In this document: in pieces, positions 28,195-41,500 of the stretch
Layout of the letters: each line of letters opens with the position of its first letter
Position numbering within the stretch: position 1 is the stretch's first letter
Notes under the pieces: model-generated
Seen by the model: only the letters and a program-made list of their open reading frames with translations
What the model was told of the DNA's origin: nothing
The model's database searches: none
DNA from: Hybos culiciformis
Taxonomy: Eukaryota; Arthropoda; Insecta; Diptera; Hybotidae
Length of the DNA stretch: 64,000 bases
Assembly (NCBI GenBank): GCA_964007475.1
Contig: OZ023274.1
Span: 73,853,303-73,917,302 of the forward strand
Reading direction: 5' to 3'
Made by a program: the position numbers and the translations under genes

Positions 28195-31100
28195 TATACT
28201 TTAACCGATTGTATGAGGTTAGTTATTCAAGGAAGTTTTTTTTTATGTTATAACATTGTACCTTTTTTATAATGCTTCAATTAATCAGTGCATAAATGGT
28301 GAAATATGGGTGGATATTTCATTACCTGACATCAGATGATAATTTACAAGTGTATTGGACTCTTACAACGAATAACATGTTTTTAAAAAATAAATTGAAC
28401 TAGAAAACGAAAAGGAATACAGAAAAAAAAATTATAGGCACGCCAAGCCGTCACTATACACTTGTAGTTTATTTTCTTAATTTTTTTTTATTTTTTTTTC
28501 TTTATTTAATTTATTATTTAAAACTTAATTCGTGCAAAAAATTATCATATAAATTAAATCATTTTCACATTTATTACCAACCAATAATATAATTGGGTAT
28601 TTTGCATTCCCATGCTATGATGATCTTTGAAAGGAAAAATTATATATATATATATATATATTTTATTTTCTAGTTTTTGGTCTTGTATTAAGTATACGAG
28701 TATATACTTATAAAAATACATAAAGAGAAAAAATTAAGTTTAATTATTTTGCAAAAAAAAAAAGTATTTTTGGTGATTAGATATTTTCAGAGAATTTTCC
28801 CAGAAGTAGTAATGCTGAAAACATAGACTATGTGTATAGTAGAAAGTATTTGTCTTCTGTGTTTATTTAGCGATAATGAACTTTCTATAACTTTAACTTA
28901 TTTCTAAATTTTTTTTCTTTTAATTTTGTGAGCTTATTAAGATCTACCTTGTACACAATTTAATATAAAAATTGCAATTTATAATGTTATTTATGTCATG
29001 AAATTATTAAGTAGAAGGTTCAATTTACAGATCCAATTTGTCCATTGTTATTGTTATTGTCAGTATTTAAAATCATTTAATCTATCAAATCTCTCAATTA
29101 CCATAATGTAATTATATTGAATTTGGCCGTCATTTATCCCACCGAAAATCTACTTAAAACAAAAATTCAAATATTAAAATAATGTTTTTATTTCACAACT
29201 TTCTCATAATATGTATATATTTAAATAAATTCCTACTATTATCTGTCCCACATCAGATAAAAAAAAATATTTTTGGGACTATAATCTCCTAAAGCTTGCG
29301 TGTCTAAACACCTTCTTAACACCAAAAACTTCGAATGTGTATATGGATGAATTTTCAATATTTTACATTTCTACAAATTTTAATTATTATAAATTTACAT
29401 CATTTTTATTCCCCTTCAAACAAAGTTTTATGCTGTCAAAACTTCAGTTATAAAATTGAAAAAAAAAAAAAATACTGGAATATATTATTACTAGACAGAG
29501 GTGTTTTTTTTATTATTAATTTTTTTATTTTCATAACTAACCAAAACTTACCAAAACTATATCTTAGATTTTATTGTGAAGAAAAAAGTTTTTAATTTTT
29601 ATTATTTCCCGTTCAAATAAGAAGAAAAAAAAAATATATTTATATATATGAACCTAATAATAATTTCAACTATGAACTATTTTTTGAAAATGATTAATCA
29701 TGATAAATTGAGATCAGGTTTTAAAGCTTCACATAAAAAACAATTAAAGATGAATAAAAAATAATAATATAAAAACTGCTAAGTGAGCAATATTTCGTAA
29801 TGAAAATTTTTATTTTGGTGGAAAAAAATTGCTGTTTGAGACATCCGAAAGTGTAGTTTTCTTAAAGAAAATTTTTGGAAAAACTTCACTGAAATAGTTG
29901 CGACAATACTGGCTTTGGTTCGGCAGTTTGTAATACGCATAAATATTTCTTCCCAATTTCAAACCAAGTTCACCCCCAGTTTTAACTACACAACATCAAG
30001 TATTTTGTTTTGTTTCAAAAATATCTTTTTTATATTATTTTTTGACATTTTATCACATTTTACACATCCATCATTTTATTTTTTTTAATTAAAAATTCTG
30101 TTTTCTCTATAGGGTTTCTTCTTCATGTTCACCTAAAAAAAAGTCACAATTATGCGGAAATTAAATTCTATATGAAAATTTTAATTTTTGTGAATTAAAA
30201 AAATTAGCTTGTCCTAGATGAGAATTAATTAGAAAATTAAAAGTAACAACATGTATCATTGTTTTAATTTTTTTTTCCAATAAAATTATATTAAAACCAT
30301 TCCCTCTCTTTATATATAAAAAAAAGTTCAGATAAATCTCATAAGATATTTTTATTTTTTATACTGTTTACTTCTTTATTTTTTTTTTTGTATAGTATTA
30401 AGATACATCCAAAAAAACGAATTTAATTGTATATAGCCAAAGAATGAAGAATTTTTTAATCAAATGACTCATCATTAACAAATGATTCATTTAATTTTTT
30501 TTTTTTTAATTTTGTTTTTAGGAATATAATATATATTATATATGTAATGTATGTATGTGCTTATATACATTTATAATAATTAGAAATTCTCCAGAACATG
30601 TATGTACTGTTTATCCAATAAGTTAAGATATGTGCAATTATTAAAAGAATCAACATTAATAAAACTGGGTGTATTAAAAAAAAAAAAAAAATAAAATACA
30701 AAATTATACCTATTTTTTTTTTTTTACATATAATTATGCACAAAAAATTTAATGTTTTTTCGGATTTCCTTTATGGGATTTTGACAAGAAACAAGGAAGA
30801 CACGCGCGAATTAACGATGAAATTATGGTATATTTTACCATTATTGCATTGGTATATTTAAATCTTTAAAGAACCCACACAATTTTCTGTATATTCAACC
30901 AAGATGAAAATAAATTTTTTTTTTTTATAAGATGATCAAAAGATTATTGAAAGTGAACCAGGAATTAAGAATTTTATAAACAACGATAAAATAATGTTCG
31001 TGTTAATTGGATTTTTAATTAATTAATTACAGAAAACGTAACAAGCTTTATATATGGCTTGCGAAGGTATAACAAACATCAAATTTATTTATAAAAAAGG

Positions 31101-34100
31101 ATCAACGGAATTTTCGGAGCATTATTATGTATTTCGGTTCAAATGGATATTTTTTTTTGGCATTGTATAATTTGACTTGTGAATAAGATTGTTATGCCGA
31201 AGAAGGCTATATGTAGAAGATACATTTTTCTTTAGATTCACAAACGAATTTTGAATGAATAATCTTAAAAGCATAATTTTAAAATCGCATTAGCCTCTTT
31301 TAATTAACTTGTCGTTATAATTGTTTTTAAACTAAATAAATAGCATATTTCAACTCATCCTAAATCTTGTTACATTGAAATTTATAACTATATAAATTGG
31401 CTAAAATGGTTTTATGAATAAATTTTTTTTTTAACCAATTAGTACAACTGGAAACAAAAAAAAGTAAAAAAAAAAAGCGATTATCTGTACGTAACGATTT
31501 TGATATTTGTACGGAATATATTCTCAAAAAAAAAAACTTTACAGAGAATTAAAATATTCAAATTCAACTTTTATTTTTTTCCTCTGTAAATCTATTTACA
31601 ATTTGATAAATTTAAAAGTTCACTTAATTGAATTTAAATATTTGATTTTATTTATTTTTATTTTTTTCAAATGATTCAATTTATTTATTATTTACATAAA
31701 GTAAAATTTATATAATAATAGCTTAATCAAGTTTTGCTTAACATGGAAAAAATTGAAAAGTATAAAATAAAGTCAAACCAAAAATGGCTTTCTAATTGAC
31801 ATGCGAATAAATCATTCGTTAAAAATATATATTTTAATATTTAATAAAAAAAATTTCAATATATTTAGCATGACAAATAAAATTCATAAATGTTATAAAA
31901 AAAAGTGTTGGGAATATAATGTTTGAGTCAATAAATATTTATAATATGAATATCATAAGAATAAGTATTATATAGAGTTGAGACATTATAAGTAGCTGTT
32001 TGAGACTCTAAGAAAAAGTTTAGACCATCAGAAATATTCCTTGCATCATTCATATCACTTGATTTGTGACATTTTATAATTTTCTCTTGATTTCTTAAAA
32101 AAAAAATTACTAAAATGTTCATAATTATTGGACCTCTCAATCGATTTTAGTTCTTTGAATGTCAAAATATGCGCCATCTCGCAAAAAAATCGTTTAATGA
32201 ATTCTGATGAAAATATATAGTCGTCACGTCAGTTAAAGAACAAAAGATTGATTCCGAGGATTCGGACTATAAGCTCTCAATTTCGATGAACTTTTGTATT
32301 TGTTTCTAGAGATGTTGAATTATAATGGTATAATGGTAATGAAGAAATCTCACGGTATCTTAATATAAAGTATTGAAATGTTGAAAACGGATCCATACTT
32401 CATACTTATTATTTTTTTTAATTATCTACACTTGATTATAATTGGTAATTTTTTATAAAATTAAATCAAATATCTATATAATAAGTGTGGCAAAATATTT
32501 ATTTAATTTTATTCAATATTTATATATTTATATGTATTAAATGTCATATCATAAAAATTTCTTCTTCTTCTTCTTTCAATTCAACTTTGAGTTATTTGTT
32601 TAACATTTTTATAACGGCCATAAAATACTTATAATCAAATTATTTTACAGCATACAGCTCAATTTATTACGCCTATGAAATAATTTCAAATTATAACTGG
32701 ATACCTTGCTTGGCATAATACATATAAAATTTTGTAATTTTTTACGTACATAAAATTGTAATAATCATAATATAATTAATATACCGTCATCGACATACAA
32801 GATTTATATATTTTCTTTGATGAGATATTTTCATATATACATAGGTACTCTTAACATTTCGTTGCCGAGAATAATAGAATTTCATTTCAATAGATTTAAC
32901 ATAACATGAGCATGAAAAAAAAATACGATTTCTAAAATATACAATGGTAAGTTAAATTAAATAAAGCAAAGAATATTTTTTACAAGTAAAAGTGTTATAA
33001 AATATGAGTAATATTTCTGAACATATAGAAAATTCGTATTACAAAAATTTATTTTGAACCTTAAAATGTGACTTTTATTATAGAACTTGATCTTATATTA
33101 TGGTTATAGTTAAGAAGATTATTTAAAAAAAAAAAAAAAGAAAGACTTTTTTCAAATATAAATTTAATTGATATACCTATTATTAAACACGAAATTATAT
33201 TCAGGATTGTCATGGTAATTAGAATATGTATTTTTTTTTAATATATATAAATAATAATATTTTTTTTTAAATTTACAACCAATATAAAAAAAAATTATAA
33301 AATCATGTTTTCATTTATTTAATAAATAAAAATTCTGTTTTGCATATTAAATCAATTCATTTTTATTATTTTCCTGCTGTGGTTCATTCATTTTTTGATT
33401 GAAAAGTCGCTAACCTCAAAGAAAATTTAAGTTGAAAATTTTTTTTTTATACATTTATGTAAAAAAAAAAATAAATTAATAAAAGGCAAACATTAAAAAA
33501 GAAACTTTTAATAGCATAATTTTTTTTTTTATGTTTTTAATTTACAAACCAATAATGTATGTATATAGTATTTTATTATATATAAATATATAAAAGATTA
33601 TATGTATTACGAAAATTCTATATTATAACTTCATCTTAAAATGATTTATCTTATAATTTTTTTTTCTTAATTTATCAGACATTATTAAGTAATAAAATAA
33701 TAATAAAAAAAAATAAATGATATTTTTTTCGAAATTTTATTTTTCCCTATACACATAGGTATTTGCTTTTTATATATATACAAATACACAGTACACAATT
33801 ATGGTTTATTTCATTAGTATAAAATATAATAATGTTAATAATTAGGTTATTGTAAGTTAAAAATTAGAAAAATTGAGATATTGTAAATTTCTAATTAGAT
33901 TTCTTTAGATCATCGTGTTGGAATTGTAAAAATAATAAAAAAAAACTTGCTCTATGTATAATTGGGTGTAATAATTTTCTTCAGTCCCTTTCATTTGATT
34001 CAAATTTTCTTATAATATGTATTATTAATCTTAACCAGTTTGTTTTTATTGCCATTTCTAAAATTTATTTATGAATTATTATTTATTATTTCCAATTTTA

Positions 34101-35243
34101 ATTTGACTTAGTTATGTGCCAATTATTAATGCTTTCTAAATTGTCAAACCTCAAATATAAAACTTTATTCTACAATTTCTACATTTTAACAATATATACT
34201 ATATTTATATTCTTATTATACTTCAAATGAACTATAAAAATTAAATTTATTACAATTTAAATTTAAATTACAAACATATCAAGTTATTATTTCAAATTAA
34301 ACCACAATAAAATTTTTTTTTTTTTTTATTTTAACCTAAAGTTAGAAAATAATAATTATGTATATATATATATATAATATATTTTCTACATAAATTATTT
34401 AAGTCTATTAAAAATATATAAAACAAAAAAAAAATTTATTCTATTTTATTTTTTTTCTCTCTATATTCTTGATTTAATATACACCAAACATAAAATTGAA
34501 AATACAATTATAACCGTAACAATTTTGAAATAATTGTCTTAAATCTAGATCTACATAATAATTTTTATATAATTTTTCTAACAAAAAATATATATATATT
34601 ATATTTTATATTGTAAATTATAATAAATTCACTCAGAAAAATTAACTTGCGCATAAAACCATTAAATCAAGATTATATTATTTTGATTGAGCGGTAAAAT
34701 AAATGACAGTTCTAATGGAATAAAGTCTGCTATTTAAATGGAAATTATTATATTGAAGATAGAAACTTTAGCTATTTCAATGTGCTAAAAGGTTATTCTG
34801 GGCTTTAATAATAAATTTTTGTTATATTTTTCAAAGCCTTGTTCAGACAAACAGTGTTTCTATTCGTAATCTACTAGTGTAAAGCTCTATAGTATATCTC
34901 TATTGCATTTGAAAAATTAAATAATATAAAATTCCATTATTTTGGTGGTTTAAACATTTATGTTCTTTTATTTGTAAACTCATTTCACTTATGGGAAAAT
35001 TGATTTCGGAAAAATTTTAATTAAATTGTAATAATTTTTTTTTGTTGCAAAAACGAGAAATTTCAGTTATACACTTTTAATAAAATTTTAATTAAAGAAA
35101 TAATACATTATTATAAAAAAACTGAGAAAAAAAAAATTCCATTAAATTATCAAAGAAAGTGCCATCATTAGCATAAGTGCTAAATTATTATTTTGCTTGA
35201 AATTCTCCAAGTGTTTAAAGATGTTTCATCAATTTTAAAGCTA
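28195..35243. other. about 7 kb of AT-rich DNA, no confident gene
   Basis: It includes a TA microsatellite at 28640-28661. Two frames look less trivial than the background: minus-strand 31928-32095, discussed as a finding, and a start-less plus-strand frame around 29835-30090. I call neither as a gene. Confidence 0.5.
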
Positions 35244-35511
35244 TATATCGCCTTCTGAGAAATGAAACAACGTATGACATTTATACGTCATTATTTGACA
35301 ATAGCACCATTCGATTCCTCGTACTCGATTTTATAAGTACAACTACTTTGCAATATTCTAAATGTTGATTAAAATGTATTTTTTAGATGAAAATTGTACG
35401 CTACTTGATATTTTTTCATACGTTTTTTTTGATTTTCAAATCTTTAAATTCAAATTATTCGAAACTATACTTTTCATTATACGTTGTTTCATTTCTGAGC
35501 AGGCGATATAG
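35244..35511. mobile_element. MITE with about 30-bp inverted termini
   Basis: The left arm starts TATATCGCCTTCTGAGAAAT (from about 35244). The right arm, read in reverse from about 35511, gives TATATCGCCTGCTCAGAAAT, and both continue GAAACAACGTAT. The arms match at all but two of about 30 positions. They enclose about 190 bp of AT-rich sequence without a frame. The outermost bases TATA are compatible with a TA target duplication (Tc1/mariner-like), but the duplication is ambiguous in this context. Confidence 0.65.
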
Positions 35512-38500
35512 TTATAGAGCGAGCTAAGCTATTATTATTATATTCTATTCTATTTTCTTACGTTAATTATTATTATTTTTTTTGTTTTAAATTATTATTT
35601 AATATAATATTGCATTATGGTGGATTGCACAAAATTGCAAGTGCAGAAAAGAAGCATATTTTGCAGAAATATATATATCAAGTGAAAATTGAATTTTTTC
35701 TTTTAAATGCAATGTTTTTTTTTCAAAAGAACATGTAGTTGAAAGTGTGGGTATACTTGTAATATTTTTTTTTTCTTGCATTCTGCGCAGTATGCATTTT
35801 CAGATGTGAATTTCCCCTATTTTTGCAAACCAAAAATTGAAATAAAAAAAAATTTTTTTTTTTTTGCACTACTTTGGTGTATACATAATGTTTTCTGAAT
35901 TTAAGTATAATTTTATTAATGTTATATACTTTATACTAAGTATGTACAATATATTTTATATATTATATTATATGTTATACACACAACCCATTAAAATATC
36001 AAATAAAAAAAAAATAAAATTTACAAAATTATAAATAAAAATATTGAACTTTATCTTAATTAAGGCGGAAATATGATATATAGTCAATATTATCTGACGG
36101 AAGATTTATGGAACTTTTATACAAAAAAAAATTTATTTTGTAACTTTATGATAATTATTTGCAATTAATAATATTTTTTTCATTTTAATTGGATATGGAT
36201 TAAATAATATGATGCTGTTTTTTTTCTCCCTTACGAAGTTTGAAATGTTAAAGCGAAATAATTTACAACAAGTTAATGTTAAATTATATGTAGGTTAGTT
36301 ATCTATAATGTACTTGCAAGATCACGGCTTATAGAAAAGTGTCCGAGCGAGATATGATGTAAGTAAGTACGACAATAATCCGAAGGTTGGTTCGATGTTT
36401 CCTTCAAAATTCCAGTCTTATTAATATTAAATTTTTTTTATTTAAAAAATGCTGATGAAGATTAAGAATGGTAATTTTTCAAATATTTACAGACTTTATT
36501 ATAGGCTTTGAATATTTTTAATACTGGTTGACACAATAATTTCTAATATCACTTTTTTTTCTCTTATCTTTAAAAAGAATCTTTATGGGAATAGAATTTT
36601 TTCTCCAAAGATATAATCTCCTCCAAATAATATTCAAATAATAAAAATTAATCTTTTATCAGAATAACATCATGACCCAAAAAATAAGTATTAAAATTTT
36701 CTCTTCAAATTTATTTTTCATGAAACATTAGACCTCCCTTTGAGCATAAAAAAGCTTAAAATCATAAATTTTTTGTGAAAAATTGTTAAAATGTTAAAAA
36801 AAATTTCCAACATAATTTCGAATATTAAATTGAAAAAAAAAGAAAGGATATTGCATAAATATATATATACCTTACATTTATATATTATATTAGGTTTTTT
36901 TTTTTTTTTATTTTTTTCTTAAAAGGGCACCGCCCGAAGATGACAACATAATATCCACGTAAAGTATTTACTTCTTGCTTTCTAGGCACAGCACATAGAG
37001 ATACTTTTATGTATGACTCTACTCTACAACATATGTATACAGTCGTATCTAGGTATACATATATATATTTGTTTTTTTTTGCAAAAATTGCATGTGTACA
37101 CCAAAAGTTTTCTAAAATAAATTTATTTTCCATTCCGTACATATTTTTGTATTAAAAAAAAAAATAAACAGAATGAAAGTTCTTTGTGGGGGATGAAAAG
37201 AACATATAACAACAAATTATAGTTTTTTATTTATTTTTACCTTTTATAAATAACAAAAAAAAAAAAAAACAAAAAAAGATATAAATAAATAAAAATAAAT
37301 ATTTATTAAAGCAAAAAAAAAATAAAAATAAAAATAAAAAATGAAATAAAACAAAAAAAATATCAAGAATCTTAACCAGATATAATATGCAACCCCAATT
37401 TAGCATTTATATCCACCAGTCAGTCAGTTGTTGTGAGTTCGAATAATTTCACTATATTTATATGGTAATAATAAATTCATTTATGTACAATTTTGTATAA
37501 ATTATTGGCCATACCAAAAAAAATAAAAATTTGGCAGTGTGTTCTACATTTGGATTCAACTATTCTTTGAATAATTTATATATTCGTCTCGGAATAAAAA
37601 AAAAATTAATTGCCAAACTAATTATTAATTTCAAGAATACGTCAAGAAAAGCAGAAATTTGACTGATTAACTTGAAAAAAAATATAGAATAAAATTGTTT
37701 CCAATACTTCTATTAAAATAAGATGTAGGAAAAAAAAATATATCGTAAATAGAAACCAAAAATAATTATGACTTCTTTTCCTGCACCTTACATCACGGCC
37801 GCAGCGGTAAATATTATAACACCATCCATATATACACAATTTTTTTTTTTGCTCTTTTTTCTAATTATGTATAGAAAGAAGGTATGTGTATATATACAGT
37901 ACGTATGAATACTGCATATAAGTATATTTAATATGTGATTGCTCTAAAAACAATATGTTATTAGTCATTAAATCACATTAGCATAGGAGTTAGAAAGTGA
38001 ATTTTTTACACCTACGATGAGATGCTTGAATAATAAATATAGTTGTACGAAATATATATATACACTGAAGTGCTTTTTTTTTTTAACTTAAATTGTCGAA
38101 ATTTAATTAACTCAATTTAAGTTCTGAAAGTTTTAATTTTATATATACTTTTATGAACAATAAAGCAATAATTATGGATGTAAAATTGTTAGAAATTTAG
38201 TTTTACCATTCTGACAAACTATAAGTTTTTAAATGTACATTAGAAAGAAACTCATTTCTTTTAAATAGATTTTTTTAATCAATCCAAAAAATAAATTGAA
38301 TATAATTATTATTGATGTTGTCCAAAATTTAGAACATATAGAACTTGATGCAATATTTACCTAGAATATTCGAACCATATCGGTTTTCCAGATATATTAA
38401 CAATTAATATTAATATTAATCAATTACGTACAAAAAATCGGATTTCAGCTTTTGAGTATGTTGACTAGATCATAGAAACGAAATGCCATTATATTTAACT

Positions 38501-41500
38501 ATTCGGTACGACCTAGGCTTCCAAAAAGATCTGTACAAAAATCAAGCAGTCATATATTATACTTGCATTAAAAATGTCAGCTCTTATACTATATAATCAA
38601 ATTAAAATTCATATTATTTGCCGGTAAAGCAACAGAAATAAAGATTGCATTGAAAGATATATACGTACCTATCAGGTATATATAATTTTTCTTTTCCTAC
38701 ATTTAAGTGTATATATAAGTATGTTATATGCCTTCTTCATATAAAATATTTTTTTTCTTATAGCTCTCTTATGTACACATTATACAATCGTCAATGTTTT
38801 ATCTTTTGAAGTATCTGTATATGTATAAACAAATAAGAATATATATATATACATATTTTTATTTATGTACAATATTTATTCTTTAAATTATATAATGTAT
38901 ACATAAGTTAAGTCCTTATTGAGTATATAACATAAAATGCAATCATCCCAAAAGTTAAACTTGTTTGTATTATAATATTTTATAATATATGTATATAAAT
39001 ATATAATAATATAATATAAGGCTAAAATTTAATAATTGACCAGTAATTAAAATGTTTAACAAAACTAATTAATTCTAAATAATATTTATGATAATAATCT
39101 ACGCCTTAATGGTTAGTCTAAAGTTAGTTTACATAATTATCTAGTTTGTCGTTGAATATTCTTGATCGCCCACTTGATTTCTCATTGTAGATGTTTAATT
39201 TTTTTTCCAGATGAAGGCAGGGTATGTTTTCTAAGAAAAAACTAAGATTAGAAATTTCCATTAAACTCGCATCTGATTTTTTCGAAAGAATTAAATTTTA
39301 TCTAAAAACACAGCGAATGAAGCTTCAGATCCGTAATTGAACCAAGACATGATTTATAAGTTAAAATTGTTGAGTTATTATTATGAGTTAGGAACAAAAA
39401 ATAATAATTAGTTAAAGAAGTCAGAAATCTACGGAGCTTTGAATTTGAAGGACCCAAAATATATTTAAGTTCAGATCAAGTGTTTTTGGGTTGTAAATTT
39501 TTTTTATTTGTTGCCGATATAATGACAATATTTGACATATTTAGCTTATTTTTAAAGAATTGTAAAAAAAAGATATATATAAGTATATATATATATATTT
39601 TTTTTTTTTTTCTTTCACTTGGTTGAATCTTAAAGTTTTATTATATTTTTTGTGCAAAAAAAAAAGTGTTTTTTTTTTTTTCTTTTTCCTGCATTACACA
39701 TTCATGATGAAATTTTTCAGCTTATACCGAAAAAATACATAAAATTTCGTTTTATGGTTGAAGGAGAAAAATAAAGATATTGTACTTATTTTTAGACTTA
39801 AATTTTTTTTTTTTTTTTTAAATTACAATTCGAGTAATAAAATATTAACAAAAAAAAAACTATGGTTTATTTTTTGCTTTTAAAATTTTTTTTTTTTTTT
39901 TTTAATAAATGTTTATTACTCAGCGAGTTTTTTGTTTTTTTTTATTAGTGCGCTTATAATACTAGATATACAATATACACATAAAATTAGTTCCAATTTG
40001 AAACTCATAAGTCAAATTTAATTAACTTTTATTTATTTTACTCTTATTTAACTTGAAAATTAATATACATCATGCTTAAAATATTTTTATTGCTAAAAGG
40101 CGAAATTAATGTTATGTTTTTTTTTATTGAAATAGTTAGGAAATTATAAATATATATGTAATGTATATAAAAAACAAATTTTTTCTTTTATCAAAATAAA
40201 TCAGAATGAAAATAATAATATTGCTTTTATTTTTAGTACTTCGACGAAAGCTTTAAAAAACTCATTCATAAAATGAAAAAAAAAATTGATTAGATAATGG
40301 ACTGGAAAAAATAAATTGTATTAATAAAGTATGCTTATTCATAAGTAGGCTTCAAGTTATGCAAATTTATTATTGCCTTGCAGTTGTATTGTTATTTTTA
40401 TTTTTTTTTTTTTCAAATTATTATTGAACCATTTTTTTTTTATAGAGCCGCCCTATATACAAAAATTAAAACATCAACATTCATAAAATATCTTAAGTTT
40501 ATCCTTGAAATATCTTGCAAAGAATAGAGTTTTGTTTATTAATAGTTATATAGGTTTTTAATTTATGCTGTCATTGTCTCATGAATATTTTGTATAAAGA
40601 AAATATACTGATTTCTGCAATAATTAAGTTTATGATTTAATGGATTGTAACAAAATTTTTCCTATATAATTAAAATATTACATGCTTTTTACTTGGTTTT
40701 AGCCTAATTTACATTTGCGTTTTTCAAGGAGAAAGTATGTATCATTGTTTTAATATGATTCTTGATACCGAAAATTATAACATATATAGTTGAGATCGTA
40801 TACATATTTACTACAATTACATTTGAATCACAAAGGACATTGAACTAAAATTATTTTAAAATTTTTTATTTTTATCTTTTAAATGAATTTCAATTTGAAG
40901 AATATCTTGCAAAAAATAAGGCTAAAAACTGCTGGTTTTTTCCATATAATTAATATTCCAAAAACCCAAAATAAATTTGCAAAAAATTAAGGAGAAATTA
41001 AGCAAAAAGAGAAAAATAAAATATTAAAAAAAAAAAAAAAAGACGACGTCTGCTTCAAAGTCAAAAAATGTTCTTTTAAGTTTTTCAGCTCAGATGCTTT
41101 TAACATACCTACATCCTTTGAAAAATCTGAATACAGAATTGAAGCAAATTTTTAGCAATTTTTTGAAAGTTTCAGTACTAAGATTCGACTAATAATTTTG
41201 AATATTTAAAATATCTATATTTTTTCCGCAAAAACTTAAACTTTTATTTCCATAGAAAAACCATAAAAAAAAATTAAATTAAATTTCTTCGGTAAAAATT
41301 TAAAAAAAATAATAATAAATTTATTGCTTCACTTACCTTCAACTTTCTTTTATTCCAAGAAGAATTTTAAAATTCCAATTGAGTATTTAGTTAATTTGTC
41401 AAAAATATGTGTTTGTGTGTATTTTGCACCAAATAAAATAATTGTTATTAATATTTTCTTTTGAATATTTTTGTTCTAATTAGGCTTTTTTGTAGGTTCA

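Noticed and set aside
29835..30090. Start-less open frame of about 84 codons on the plus strand
   Set aside because: Its second half is low-complexity Phe/Ile and no acceptor marks its start; likely chance.
39190..39232. Microexon-like ATGAAGGCAGG between TTTTTTTTCCAG and GTATGT
   Set aside because: Good splice motifs, but 11 bases cannot be supported without a gene around it; T-rich DNA makes such acceptors frequent.
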